NCBI GenBank assembly: GCA_029261355.1
Contig: JAJDBM010000061.1
Span: 186,001 to 250,000, forward strand
Length of the DNA stretch: 64,000 nucleotides
Direction of reading: 5' to 3'
Source of the DNA: Nitrospirales bacterium
GTDB lineage: Bacteria > Nitrospirota > Nitrospiria > Nitrospirales > UBA8639
Shown: positions 8,613-18,067 of the stretch, one piece after another
Layout of the letters: every line of letters begins with the position of its first letter
How positions within the stretch are numbered: position 1 is the first letter of the stretch
The notes under the pieces: model-generated
What the model was told of the DNA's origin: nothing
Seen by the model: the letters and a program-made list of their open reading frames with translations, nothing else
Database searches by the model: none
Position numbers and translations under genes: made by a program

Positions 8613-9698
8613 TTACTGACGGCTCGCCTTCATAAAGAGCACGCCGGTAAGGCCCAACACCATCACATTAGGAAACCATGCTCCCACAAACGGATGAACG
8701 ATATAGGTGGTCACTAAAAACTCTCCAAATATATTAAGTAAATAAAATCCCACGATGATGCCAAGGCCAATGGCAAATCCACCTGCCTTCCCAGATCGTT
8801 TCGAGATGATGCCGACAGGCAATCCTAGTAGACCTAACAACAAAGAAGACACGGGAAATCCTAGATCTTTATAATGTTCCATGAGCCGTCGCAAATTCCC
8901 GGAATCTTTCCAATCCGATGCGTCCAATTTCTGAATAATCTCTTCATAACTTTTTCGTTGAGTTGTTCCCATGCCCTCAGGTGGAGGGACGGACATCCAA
9001 AAATCATACGTTTCAAACCCAACCTCATGGTACTGATCAAACTCTGGAGGAATCTGATGAATCGCCCCGTCAAAAAGACGTAACCCAAGTTGCTTGCGAC
9101 GTCCATCATGTAAAACTCGAAACGATTTCCCCACAATGACCAATGACTTTTTAGGGTCCCGCTGGTCAGAAATAAACACCCCCTGGACATTGCCCGCATG
9201 TTTGGGATCAGGTACATAGATCGTCAAATTTTGTAGAGGTTCATTAAATACCCCTTCATCCAACGCCAGACTTAACTGGTCCTCAATAACACTCATAGCC
9301 AATCCCTTTAAGGAAATATTGGACCAGGGCTGTCCCCACTGGGACAAAAACAATGTTGTCAAAAATACGAATACAGAAAACATGAGCACTGGCACCGTCA
9401 ACCGCCAAAGGCTCATGCCTACCGCTCGCATAGCTGTCAATTCGTTATCAAACGATAGACGGCTAAAAGTGGATATTGAGGCAATTAAGCAGGCAATGGG
9501 CAACGTCAAAACCAAAAAGGATGGCAGTAGGTAGCCGACGATTTTCACGAGAGACCACACACCAACACCTTTTGACACAAGGAGATCAATAAGCCGAAGC
9601 ATCTCTTTGGCAAAAATGATAAAACTCAGCGCTGCGAGGGTTGATAGAAATGGGGAAAACAGCTCTCGAAAGATGTAGCGATCCAGGAGTGTCAACAA
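8613..9698 (-). CDS. lptF: LPS export permease, LptF-like
   Basis: 361 residues with the same six-span, jellyroll-in-the-middle layout and the motif DNELTAMRAVGMS. It partners LptG in the LptB2FG transporter, and the ATPase LptB is not in this window. No ATG exists at the conserved N-terminus (LLDRYIFREL), so TTG at 9698 is the likely start, with an AAGG box a few bases ahead. First gene of a two-gene unit. Confidence 0.9.
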   Translation of the reverse strand: MLTLLDRYIFRELFSPFLSTLAALSFIIFAKEMLRLIDLLVSKGVGVWSLVKIVGYLLPSFLVLTLPIACLIASISTFSRLSFDNELTAMRAVGMSLWRLTVPVLMFSVFVFLTTLFLSQWGQPWSNISLKGLAMSVIEDQLSLALDEGVFNEPLQNLTIYVPDPKHAGNVQGVFISDQRDPKKSLVIVGKSFRVLHDGRRKQLGLRLFDGAIHQIPPEFDQYHEVGFETYDFWMSVPPPEGMGTTQRKSYEEIIQKLDASDWKDSGNLRRLMEHYKDLGFPVSSLLLGLLGLPVGIISKRSGKAGGFAIGLGIIVGFYLLNIFGEFLVTTYIVHPFVGAWFPNVMVLGLTGVLFMKASRQ

Positions 9699-10053
9699 GG
9701 AAACCTTGTAGGGCAGAAAGAAAAAGAAAGGGTAACGTGAGGTCTGACCCTTTAGAATATCTCAGTATGGACTGAACGACTATAAAGTCTTCCTAACTAG
9801 AGGCAAACTCTCTTATCATAGGTGATCTTACATGTAGTAGCTACTCCCCTCACTACATAATTTGAAGAAGGTCCTAATGCCATCCTTTTTGAGGAACGTT
9901 GGCCTATGTTTAACTATGGTCTGAAAATAAGACAAGCCAACCTTGCTGGAAGGAATGGGGTAGACTCTCAAATTCTGAGTCCTGCCTTGAATTATATGAA
10001 TAAATTTACGTGTATTGGGACCCTGTAGGAAAAACCTTTCCCCCTACAAGTTA
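9699..10053. other. Divergent intergenic region
   Basis: No gene visible. It includes the short palindrome AGTAGCTACT near 9837-9846 and a hairpin at about 10024-10049 (TGTAGG with CCTACA) just before the promoter noted next. It probably also holds the lptF promoter on the minus strand, which I cannot place. Confidence 0.4.
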
Positions 10054-10082
10054 TTGACAGGCAGAATGTACTATGCTAAATC
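10054..10082 (+). promoter_or_regulatory. Strong sigma-70-type promoter candidate
   Basis: A perfect TTGACA at 10054-10059 is followed after 17 bases by TAAATC (10077-10082), preceded by TGC, an extended -10. Transcription would begin near 10089. It drives either a short RNA ending at the terminator at 10130-10169, or the leader of the cold-shock gene. Confidence 0.55.
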
Positions 10083-10129
10083 CTCCTGTCGTCTTTGAAT
10101 ATTCCCTGTGGTACTGTCATCTATGTTTA

Positions 10130-10169
10130 AAGCCGTAGAAAGAACCAGACCTTTCTGCGGTTTTTTTTT
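10130..10169 (+). terminator. Intrinsic terminator in the cold-shock gene leader
   Basis: CCGTAGAAAG pairs with CTTTCTGCGG (one G-U) around an eight-base loop, followed by nine T's. It lies about 40-80 bases after the predicted transcription start and 57 bases before the csp start codon. It therefore either ends a separate ~80-nt RNA or acts as an attenuator. Confidence 0.85.
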
Positions 10170-10226
10170 GCCTGTTCTCATGCATATCCGAACCTAAATA
10201 TTGACACTAAATCTTAGGAGGTACCT

Positions 10227-10436
10227 GTGAAAAGCAAAGGAACAGTAAAATGGTTCAATGACCGAAAAGGATTTGGCTTTATTCATGTCGAAGATGGTCA
10301 AGATGTATTCGTACATTATTCGGCACTGCAGGGAGAAGGATTTAAGACCTTAAAAGAAGGTGAAGCGGTTGAGTTTGATTTAGTAGAAGGCGCAAAAGGC
10401 CCTCAAGCCTCAAATGTGATTAAGCTGGAAGCCTAG
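10227..10436 (+). CDS. Cold-shock domain protein (CspA family)
   Basis: 69-residue single OB-fold nucleic-acid-binding protein. It has RNP1 KGFGFIHV and RNP2 DVFVHYSAL, the aromatic residues that stack on single-stranded RNA/DNA. Such proteins act as RNA chaperones and antiterminators. The start is GTG at 10227, with a perfect AGGAGG at 10217-10222. The long leader with a terminator suggests post-initiation control. Confidence 0.96.
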   Translation: MKSKGTVKWFNDRKGFGFIHVEDGQDVFVHYSALQGEGFKTLKEGEAVEFDLVEGAKGPQASNVIKLEA

Positions 10437-10923
10437 CCTTCGTACAAGTTGTACCAGGAGTGATAGCGACTTCCTTTAAGTTCCTCAAGCTACAGTTAAG
10501 TGGTTTTCTACTCAATGACAAGCATTGAGCTAGGACTGACCTCCATTCAGAATTCTCTGAATCACCATAAAATACGTCACGCCCCCCTTTATGTCTGGCT
10601 CCATGGACTAAAATATTAGCAGCGACTTAGAATAGACAGAGAACAACGTCAATTCAACCGCTCAATTCATTCACACCGAATGCTAGAATAACAATACATA
10701 ACTAGCTATATATACCTACTTCATGTTTATTGCGATCTATAGCTCCTCCCTACAATGTTCCTTGTTATTTTGTCGTCTAAACTAACCTTGACTTCCAGAA
10801 AACCTGCCTGATAGAATTCCGCCTAAGTAATTGGATTTATTATTAAATTTAATAAACGAGCCTAATCCTGAAGCCTGGGGACTCGTTTGAGAAAACTACT
10901 ATTTTCTCAACACATGAGGGACT
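10437..10923. other. Intergenic region with AT-rich palindromes
   Basis: No coding region. It contains the inverted repeat ATTCAGA/TCTGAAT (10545-10562) and a perfect 16-base palindrome TTATTAAATTTAATAA (10840-10855). A hairpin just before the next gene is listed separately. The promoter of the NHL gene probably lies here. Confidence 0.45.
10887..10910 (+). promoter_or_regulatory. Hairpin in the leader of the NHL-repeat gene
   Basis: TTGAGAAAA and TTTTCTCAA form a perfect nine-base-pair inverted repeat with a six-base spacer, ending five bases before the GAGGG ribosome-binding site of the ORF starting at 10924. It could be an operator or an RNA hairpin affecting initiation. Confidence 0.45.
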
Positions 10924-13875
10924 ATGAGCGATTGGATGCGTAAAAATCGACAAGCAAACACCTACTCCTTCCACCAAAATATTTTCATCGAAGGGCAAGA
11001 GGAAGAATGGGGAGGCGGTACCACCAACGATCAATTACCCCCTCCGCCTGAAAATGTCAAAGCAAAACCAGACAACGGCCGTATTACCATCTCATGGGAA
11101 CCCGTCCCTGAGGCGCTCTACTACAATCTCCATTTCATGACAACTAAAGGCGTTTCGATAAAACCAAATGAATTACATCGACCAATTGCAAGTGCTGAAG
11201 ATTTCAATCCAATAATCGGGGTCACGGTAGAAAAAGCCAATTGTATCGAAGGGGCTAGTAGCCCCTATATTCACGACGATTTATCAAATAACTTATGCTA
11301 CCACTATGTTGTAACAGCCATCACAGCTGACGGAGAAAGTCCAGTGTCCGAGGAAGTGATGTCTATCCCTTCACCATACCTAAATGTCATGCATTTTGGG
11401 GTAGAAGGCATGGATGACGGTGAATTCAATTCACCCACGGGAATTGCCGTGGACAAAACTGGCAATATTTACGTCGCTGACACAGATAATCATTCCATTC
11501 AAAAATTTGATAAGGCTGGAACGTTTATTTCACGGTGGGGGGATGATCCAGATTCTGAAGAAGGCAAGTTTTATTACCCAAGAGGACTCGCAACCTCACC
11601 GGATGGGGTCATCTACATTGCTGACAGCGGGAATAACCGAGTACAAAAATTTGACTTAGACGGCAACTTGATCAATGCATGGGGAAAGTTTGGCTTTGCA
11701 TGGCGTGGTGCTGAAGCGGGAAAGTTTGATGTTCCATGGGGCGTCGCGACCGATCAACAAGGATTCCTCTATGTTTCAGACACAAGTAATGCCAGGATCC
11801 AAAAATTCCAAGCAGATGGAACCCCTCTTCTGAAATGGGGACGAGATGGCGGTTACGACGGGGCCATGTTCTATCCACGAGGCGTCGCCGTCGATTTCGT
11901 TGGAAATATCTTCGTTGCGGATGAAGGCAACCATCGTATTCAAAAATTCGATGCTCGCGGGAACTACCTTCTGAAATGGGGAAAAGAAGGCAACGGATTA
12001 GGACAGTTTAAGTCTCCTTGGGGTGTGGCTACTGACGCACTCGGCAATGTGTACATTGTGGATAGTGGCAACCACCGAGTCCAAAAATTTGATACGAATG
12101 GTACATTTTTGTGCTCATGGGGAAATCGTGGACTCACAGAAGGGCAATTAAACTTCCCATCAGGAATCGCTGTTGACAATGAAGGTAATGTTTTTGTCAT
12201 TGACAGTGGAAATAATAGGCTCACAAAGTTTGCGCCAACTGAAGATGAACTCAAACGAGGTAGAGAGCAAGCTCAACCACGGGAACAAGCAGACCTTTCG
12301 ACTCCGACCAATATGACCGTTAAAGCTGGCGACACAGAAAGCATCATTAGTTGGCTTGATGTCCCAGGAGCGGTGAGCTACAACCTTTATTTCGCAGCTG
12401 ACACAGGAATTACCGTCAAAAATTCAACCAAGATCGAAGGAGTGACAAGTCCTTACACTCATCTTGGATTAACAAACTCCACCACATACTACTATGGCTT
12501 ATGTGCCGTTACCGAAGATGGAGCCGAAAGCCTTCTCTCTGAAGAATATTCAGTTACACCCACCCTCATCGATGTCACGGCCCCACAAAACCCAGATATT
12601 GTCTTGAACCATGGGGCCTACATGACAAACTCACCGGACCTTGTGGCCACGATATCCGCAAGAGATGTTGATAGTGGGGTCTCAGCTTATTTTATATCAG
12701 AGAACCCAATGACACCCAGTGCCACCATGCCTGGATGGGTCGACATTGAGCCAGAGGAACGGTTTGGGGCCACCATCCCATTTACCACTTCGGCTGGTGA
12801 TGGAACTAAAACTGCTTATGTCTGGTTTAAAGATGTCAATAACAATGTTTCAGTACCAGCCATTTCAAGCATCTTACTGAATACTTCTGGTTATGTATGT
12901 GTTGCAAATTGGGGCAAGCCTGGTCGAGGCGCATCACTTCTACACGGTGGGGAGTTCATTAGCCCTATTTATGGCATGACGATTGATCGACAGGGTTCCG
13001 TTTTTGTAGTCGATAATGGAAATAATCGTATTCAAAAATTTGAAAAAAATGGCAACTTCATTCTGCTCTGGGGTAACTTCGGTGGTTCGAATGGGAGTTT
13101 CAATAACCCTACAGGTATTGCATGTGATGCAAAGGGCGATATCTATGTTGCAGATACGAACAACCACCGCATTCAAAAGTTTGACGGAAAACTTGGCCAC
13201 TATCTCATGAAATTTGGTTCACGAGGAAATGGAGAAGGACAACTGAACTCGCCTTGGGGAATCACAGTAGATAGAGTACGCGGCTACATTTATGTTGTAG
13301 ACAGTGCAAATTTCAGAATTCAAAAATTTGATGAAACTGGTGAATTCATTATGCAGTGGGGAAGCTTTGGGAATAATGATGGTCAGTTTTACTTTGCACG
13401 AGGCATTGCGGTCGACCAAACAGACGGTACCGTGTATGTCGTAGATATGGGAAATCACCGAATCCAAAAGTTTGACACAAGTACCAACGTCTTACCTCAA
13501 CTACTTGCTAAATGGGGCGGTGGAATTGGTGCAGGCCATGCCAGTAGTGCTCAGGCTCAAGAACCAGGACAATTCAGATCTCCTTGGGGAGTGTCAGTTG
13601 ACGAAGCTGGAGATGTCTATGTAAGTGATACAGGAAACCAACGGATCCAAAAGTTTGATAGCGAAGGGAACTTTGTGACTCAATGGGGTGGATTCGGAAA
13701 TGCACAAGGCCAGTTCAATTTCCCATATGGAATTTCATTGGATAACCGAGGCAGCGTTTTTGTTGTCGACAGTGGCAACATGCGAGTTCAGCAATTCATG
13801 CCGGCGGTTGATGCCGAAGAACAGTTGCAAGAAGAAGAAGCCGTAGGCCTCTTACCTGAGCATTCCGATCATTAA
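10924..13875 (+). CDS. Twin six-bladed NHL beta-propeller protein with FN3 domains
   Basis: 983 residues. A fibronectin-III-like domain (about 37-147) precedes six NHL repeats of ~48 residues (about 150-440; each with P-x-G-(I/V)-A-V-D, (I/V)-x-V-x-D-x-x-N-x-R-(I/V)-Q-K-F, WG). A second FN3 domain (about 457-545) and an Ig-like segment come next. A second set of six NHL repeats (about 660-965) follows, and then an acidic tail. Each set should fold as a beta-propeller used for protein, RNA or sugar binding. No signal peptide is visible although many bacterial relatives are extracellular, so the location is uncertain. An ATG with a GAGGG box at good spacing supports the start. No catalytic residues were recognised. 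Confidence 0.85.
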   Translation: MSDWMRKNRQANTYSFHQNIFIEGQEEEWGGGTTNDQLPPPPENVKAKPDNGRITISWEPVPEALYYNLHFMTTKGVSIKPNELHRPIASAEDFNPIIGVTVEKANCIEGASSPYIHDDLSNNLCYHYVVTAITADGESPVSEEVMSIPSPYLNVMHFGVEGMDDGEFNSPTGIAVDKTGNIYVADTDNHSIQKFDKAGTFISRWGDDPDSEEGKFYYPRGLATSPDGVIYIADSGNNRVQKFDLDGNLINAWGKFGFAWRGAEAGKFDVPWGVATDQQGFLYVSDTSNARIQKFQADGTPLLKWGRDGGYDGAMFYPRGVAVDFVGNIFVADEGNHRIQKFDARGNYLLKWGKEGNGLGQFKSPWGVATDALGNVYIVDSGNHRVQKFDTNGTFLCSWGNRGLTEGQLNFPSGIAVDNEGNVFVIDSGNNRLTKFAPTEDELKRGREQAQPREQADLSTPTNMTVKAGDTESIISWLDVPGAVSYNLYFAADTGITVKNSTKIEGVTSPYTHLGLTNSTTYYYGLCAVTEDGAESLLSEEYSVTPTLIDVTAPQNPDIVLNHGAYMTNSPDLVATISARDVDSGVSAYFISENPMTPSATMPGWVDIEPEERFGATIPFTTSAGDGTKTAYVWFKDVNNNVSVPAISSILLNTSGYVCVANWGKPGRGASLLHGGEFISPIYGMTIDRQGSVFVVDNGNNRIQKFEKNGNFILLWGNFGGSNGSFNNPTGIACDAKGDIYVADTNNHRIQKFDGKLGHYLMKFGSRGNGEGQLNSPWGITVDRVRGYIYVVDSANFRIQKFDETGEFIMQWGSFGNNDGQFYFARGIAVDQTDGTVYVVDMGNHRIQKFDTSTNVLPQLLAKWGGGIGAGHASSAQAQEPGQFRSPWGVSVDEAGDVYVSDTGNQRIQKFDSEGNFVTQWGGFGNAQGQFNFPYGISLDNRGSVFVVDSGNMRVQQFMPAVDAEEQLQEEEAVGLLPEHSDH

Positions 13876-13970
13876 TAAATATATGATACGTTCGCCAAAG
13901 TGCTTATAAGAACCCCAAGTATGGCAGGACTCATAGTGGATTAAGCGTTTCTACTTGCAAGCCTATTTAA

Positions 13971-14000
13971 TGTCTTCGTAACGATTCCGTTACGAAGACA
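13971..14000 (+). terminator. Perfect 13-bp hairpin after the NHL gene
   Basis: TGTCTTCGTAACG pairs without mismatch to CGTTACGAAGACA over an ATTC tetraloop, 95 bases after the NHL stop and 115 before guaB. No T-run follows, so it may be a Rho-type or protective hairpin, not an intrinsic terminator. Confidence 0.5.
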
Positions 14001-14114
14001 CAAGTCATTCCATTCTGTTTATTCAGACATATTAGGTTCACGGTACGGACCCTACCCTTTTGTAGCTCAATAGTTACTAAGGGCATTCCGATCATCAAGA
14101 AGGAATTCATTATT

Positions 14115-15581
14115 ATGTGGGAACAGGACATTCGAATCGGCCTTACTTTTGATGATGTCGTTCTGGTACCAGCCCGCTCTGATGTCATTCCTACAGAAGT
14201 TGACACATCTACCAATTTCACCAGAAATCTTAAGATTAATATTCCATTACTCAGCGCTGCAATGGACACTGTCACAGAAGGGCGATTAGCAATCGCTCTA
14301 GCACGTGAAGGTGGAATTGGAATTATTCATCGGGCCATTTCGCCTGAAGTCCAAGCTGGAGAAGTGGATAAGGTAAAAAAATCTGAAAGTGGAATGATCC
14401 TTTCCCCGGTCACAATATCTCCAGACCAAACTATTCGTGACGTTCGCCATCTCATGGCGACCTATCACATATCCGGAATACCTGTATCAAAAAATGGGAA
14501 ATTAGTCGGTATTCTCACAAACCGCGATCTAAGATTTGAATCTCGAATGGACTTAAAAGTCTCTCAGGTTATGACAAAAAAGAATCTCATCACGGTCCCT
14601 GAAGGGACCAACTTAGAAAAAGCTCGAGAAATTCTCCATGAACACCGTATCGAAAAATTACCCGTAGTTAATGAGAACTTTGAATTAAAAGGACTCATTA
14701 CCATCAAAGATATCCAAAAACGCATTCAATATCCTTCGGCATGCAAAGATGACCATGGACGCCTCCGAGTCGGTGCCGCAATTGGCGTCGGCCCTGATGC
14801 GGAAGAGCGTCTTGATCGACTCGTCAAGGCCCAGGTTGATCTGGTGGTAGTTGACACAGCACATGGCCATTCTCAAAGCGTGATGAATATGGTGAAATTC
14901 ATTAAGAAAAAACACCCGTCACTCGAAGTCATCGCTGGAAATATTGCGACATCTGAAGGAGCAAAAGATCTTCTTGATTGCGGAGTGGATGCCGTAAAAG
15001 TTGGAGTTGGCCCAGGCTCTATTTGTACCACGCGCGTCGTCTCAGGTGCAGGCGTGCCTCAATTAACTGCCATTGCAGATTGCGCAAAAATCTTGCACGA
15101 TGAAGCCATACCCATTATTGCTGACGGAGGCGTGAAATATTCTGGTGATATCACAAAAGCCCTTGCTGCTGGAGCCTCATCAATTATGATCGGCTCCTTG
15201 TTTGCCGGCACTGAAGAATCTCCAGGAGATATGGTGCTATTTCAAGGCCGCGCGTATAAAGAATACCGTGGCATGGGATCTTTAGGAGCCTTAGAACGAG
15301 GTGGAAAAGATCGCTACGCCCAAGAAGGTCAACCCACGGCTAAGCTGGTGCCAGAGGGGATTGAAGCACGTGTACCCTATAAAGGAACCTTGTCTGCTCT
15401 CGTCTATCAACTTGTCGGTGGACTGAAGGCCGGCATGGGATATTGTGGATGCCGATCAATTCCTCAGCTTCAAAAAGAAGCGAAGTTTACCCGCCTCACT
15501 CAAGCTGGGCTCAGAGAAGCTCACGTCCATGATGTGGTAATTACGAAGGAAGCTCCCAACTATCGAGCCGATGTGGACTAA
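14115..15581 (+). CDS. guaB: Inosine-5'-monophosphate dehydrogenase
   Basis: Converts IMP to XMP with NAD+, the committed step to GMP. 488 residues: a TIM barrel interrupted by a CBS-domain pair (about 95-205, [11 protein letters not shown] and [10 protein letters not shown]). The catalytic loop is [13 protein letters not shown] with its active-site Cys. The flap region is [17 protein letters not shown]. An AAGGA box lies ahead of the ATG. It is first of the guaB-guaA-rluB-aspS run and only about 20 bases from guaA. Confidence 0.98.
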   Translation: MWEQDIRIGLTFDDVVLVPARSDVIPTEVDTSTNFTRNLKINIPLLSAAMDTVTEGRLAIALAREGGIGIIHRAISPEVQAGEVDKVKKSESGMILSPVTISPDQTIRDVRHLMATYHISGIPVSKNGKLVGILTNRDLRFESRMDLKVSQVMTKKNLITVPEGTNLEKAREILHEHRIEKLPVVNENFELKGLITIKDIQKRIQYPSACKDDHGRLRVGAAIGVGPDAEERLDRLVKAQVDLVVVDTAHGHSQSVMNMVKFIKKKHPSLEVIAGNIATSEGAKDLLDCGVDAVKVGVGPGSICTTRVVSGAGVPQLTAIADCAKILHDEAIPIIADGGVKYSGDITKALAAGASSIMIGSLFAGTEESPGDMVLFQGRAYKEYRGMGSLGALERGGKDRYAQEGQPTAKLVPEGIEARVPYKGTLSALVYQLVGGLKAGMGYCGCRSIPQLQKEAKFTRLTQAGLREAHVHDVVITKEAPNYRADVD

Positions 15582-15600
15582 GGCTCTTCTCTAAAAAGAG

Positions 15601-17184
15601 ATGGCCCAGGTCCCAACGATTTACCACGCAATGAATTCAACCTACGATACAATCGTCATTCTTGACTTTGGGTCTCAGTATACCCAATTAATTGCCAGAC
15701 GAATTCGAGAGCTTTCTGTTTACTCCATCATTCTTCCCCCAACCGCTTCGCTTGCTACCATCTTAGCTTACCAACCCAAAGGCATCATTCTCTCAGGAGG
15801 ACCGTCAAGTGTCCTTGAAAAAGATGCACCTTGCCCTTCTCCATCTATATTAGATTGCGGCCTTCCAATCTTAGGAATTTGTTATGGCATGCAAATTCTT
15901 ACGCACCACTTTGGAGGAAAGGTTGAATTAGCCCATCAACAAGAATACGGTCGAGCCGAACTTGTCATTGACGATAAGACAGATCTTTTCCAAGGTCTCC
16001 CTTCCATGAAGTTTTCAGTCTGGATGTCTCATGGAGATCGAATCGATCAATTGCCTGATGGGTTTCAAACTATCGCTCACACCAACAACTCTCCTATTGC
16101 TGCCATGAAACGAGTCCTGGGGCAGCATCAAGTCTATTGCCTGCAATTTCATCCAGAGGTGGCACATTCCGAATATGGACGGGACATTCTTTCTAACTTT
16201 GCCATGAATATTTGCCACTGTGGTCCAACCTGGACTATGGGATCGTTTATACAGCAGGCCATAACAGATATCCGGCAACAGGTAGGTACAGGAAAGGTTA
16301 TTTGCGCATTAAGCGGAGGTGTAGACTCGGCAGTGGCGGCAGCCTTAACGTATCAAGCCATTGGCGACCAACTGACTTGTATTTTCATAGACAATGGACT
16401 CATGAGGAAGAACGAAGTTGCCCTTCTCAAGGATGTCTTTTCGACCAAATATCAAATGCAAATTCAGATGCTGGACCGTGCCGCTGATTTCCTCAAAGCT
16501 CTCGGACGCACGACCAACCCAGAACGAAAAAGAAAAATTATTGGAAGGCAATTTATAAAAGCCTTTGAAGTCGAAGCAAAGCGCATGGGCAAGGTAGATT
16601 TTCTTGTCCAAGGAACCTTGTACCCTGATGTGATTGAAAGTGTCAGCACCAAAGGTCCATCCGCCACGATTAAAACTCATCATAATGTTGGTGGATTACC
16701 AGCTCGAATGAAGTTACGTCTTATTGAACCACTTCGAGAACTCTTTAAAGATGAAGTCAGAAAACTAGGTTTCGAGTTAGGATTGCCTCCTGATCTGGTT
16801 TGGCGTCAACCTTTTCCTGGCCCCGGACTTGCTATTCGAATTCTTGGGTCAATCAATGCCCAACGATTACAGGTTCTGCGCGAAGCTGATGCTATTGTCA
16901 CCGATGAAATACAAAAATCAGAATTCGCTGATGAGGTCTGGCAATACTTTGCCGTGCTTCTCCCAATTTGCACAGTCGGTGTGATGGGAGACCAGCGAAC
17001 CTACGAATCCGTGATCGCCGTCAGGGCAGTCACGAGCACCGATGGCATGACTGCAGACTGGGCCGCGTTACCACATGATTTCCTAGGACGACTCTCAAAC
17101 CGAATTATTAATGAAGTTAATGGAGTCAATCGAGTTGTCTACGACATCACCTCCAAACCACCAGGGACGATCGAATGGGAATGA
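15601..17184 (+). CDS. guaA: GMP synthase (glutamine-hydrolysing)
   Basis: Aminates XMP to GMP using glutamine and ATP. It has a class I glutamine amidotransferase domain (GICYGMQ nucleophile Cys, QFHPEVAHSE His/Glu), an ATP-pyrophosphatase domain with the P-loop ALSGGVDSAVAAAL, and the C-terminal dimerisation domain ending KPPGTIEWE. The ATG at 15601 gives a ten-residue extension. The internal ATG at 15631 (MNSTYDTIVILDFGSQYTQ) fits the family start better, so the exact start is open. Confidence 0.97.
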   Translation: MAQVPTIYHAMNSTYDTIVILDFGSQYTQLIARRIRELSVYSIILPPTASLATILAYQPKGIILSGGPSSVLEKDAPCPSPSILDCGLPILGICYGMQILTHHFGGKVELAHQQEYGRAELVIDDKTDLFQGLPSMKFSVWMSHGDRIDQLPDGFQTIAHTNNSPIAAMKRVLGQHQVYCLQFHPEVAHSEYGRDILSNFAMNICHCGPTWTMGSFIQQAITDIRQQVGTGKVICALSGGVDSAVAAALTYQAIGDQLTCIFIDNGLMRKNEVALLKDVFSTKYQMQIQMLDRAADFLKALGRTTNPERKRKIIGRQFIKAFEVEAKRMGKVDFLVQGTLYPDVIESVSTKGPSATIKTHHNVGGLPARMKLRLIEPLRELFKDEVRKLGFELGLPPDLVWRQPFPGPGLAIRILGSINAQRLQVLREADAIVTDEIQKSEFADEVWQYFAVLLPICTVGVMGDQRTYESVIAVRAVTSTDGMTADWAALPHDFLGRLSNRIINEVNGVNRVVYDITSKPPGTIEWE

Positions 17185-18059
17185 CATCGTTACAACCATC
17201 TACTGAGATACGGCTTCAAAAAGTCATCGCCCAGTCAGGCGTGACCTCTCGTCGACAAGCCGAACTACTGATGAAGCAAGGGCGTGTCACGGTTAATGGG
17301 AAAACCGTGACCATTATGGGCACATGCGTAGACCCCAAGCGCGATCACATCAAGGTCGACGGACGACATCTCAAGCCCCAGGCCCCTGATGTCTTCATGA
17401 TGGTCAATAAACCTGCGGGCTATGTCTCAACCATGAAGGACCCTCAAGATCGCTCGACAATTGCCGACCTTTTGGATAAAAAATCCGTCAGAACTTTTCC
17501 TGTTGGTCGTCTTGACTACGACAGCGAAGGATTGTTACTGCTCACCAATAATGGAGATGTAGCTCAAGCATGCCTTCATCCACGATTCCACGTCGAAAAA
17601 ACCTATCTCGTGAAAATCAAAGGTCATTTATTGGAAGATGCGATCCAAAAGTTAGAGCAAGGCCTCACACTGGAAGACGGACCAACAGCTCCAGCACGGG
17701 TCAGAAAAGTGAGGAAGGTTGCGATCAATTCCTGGATCGAACTCACCATTCATGAGGGTCGTAATCATCAAGTGAAACGAATGCTTCAGGCCGTCGGCCA
17801 CCTCGTTCTCAAACTCAAACGCACAAAATTTGGGCCACTTAACTTAGGGAATCTCCCACTGGGAAATAGTCGACACCTTACGGACCGAGAGGCGAATGCA
17901 TTACGGGCACTCCTTCATGAACCCAGCGAGCCGCTTGTTGAGTCACCGGTGATTAACAAAAAACCTGGATGGGCGAAAAGCACAAAAAAACGAATTGTGA
18001 AACATAGCTCACGACCCAATCAACAACGTGGGTCTCAAAAGAGACTACGCCGTTCCTAG
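17175..18059 (+). CDS. rluB: Ribosomal large-subunit pseudouridine synthase, RluB/RsuA family
   Basis: Modifies a uridine in rRNA to pseudouridine. An N-terminal S4 RNA-binding domain (about 11-60, LQKVIAQSGVTSRRQAELLM) is followed by the catalytic domain with GRLDYDSEG (Asp114). The C-terminal 60 residues are a Lys/Arg-rich tail typical of RluB. It overlaps the guaA end by ten bases, so translation is probably coupled. The RluB versus RsuA/RluE assignment rests on the tail and length (294 residues). Confidence 0.9.
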   Translation: MGMTSLQPSTEIRLQKVIAQSGVTSRRQAELLMKQGRVTVNGKTVTIMGTCVDPKRDHIKVDGRHLKPQAPDVFMMVNKPAGYVSTMKDPQDRSTIADLLDKKSVRTFPVGRLDYDSEGLLLLTNNGDVAQACLHPRFHVEKTYLVKIKGHLLEDAIQKLEQGLTLEDGPTAPARVRKVRKVAINSWIELTIHEGRNHQVKRMLQAVGHLVLKLKRTKFGPLNLGNLPLGNSRHLTDREANALRALLHEPSEPLVESPVINKKPGWAKSTKKRIVKHSSRPNQQRGSQKRLRRS

Positions 18060-18067
18060 GAGTCATT

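Noticed and set aside
11400-13800. Regular DNA repeats, considered as a CRISPR or tandem array
   Set aside because: They are protein-level NHL repeats of ~48 codons with diverged DNA, not identical repeats with spacers.
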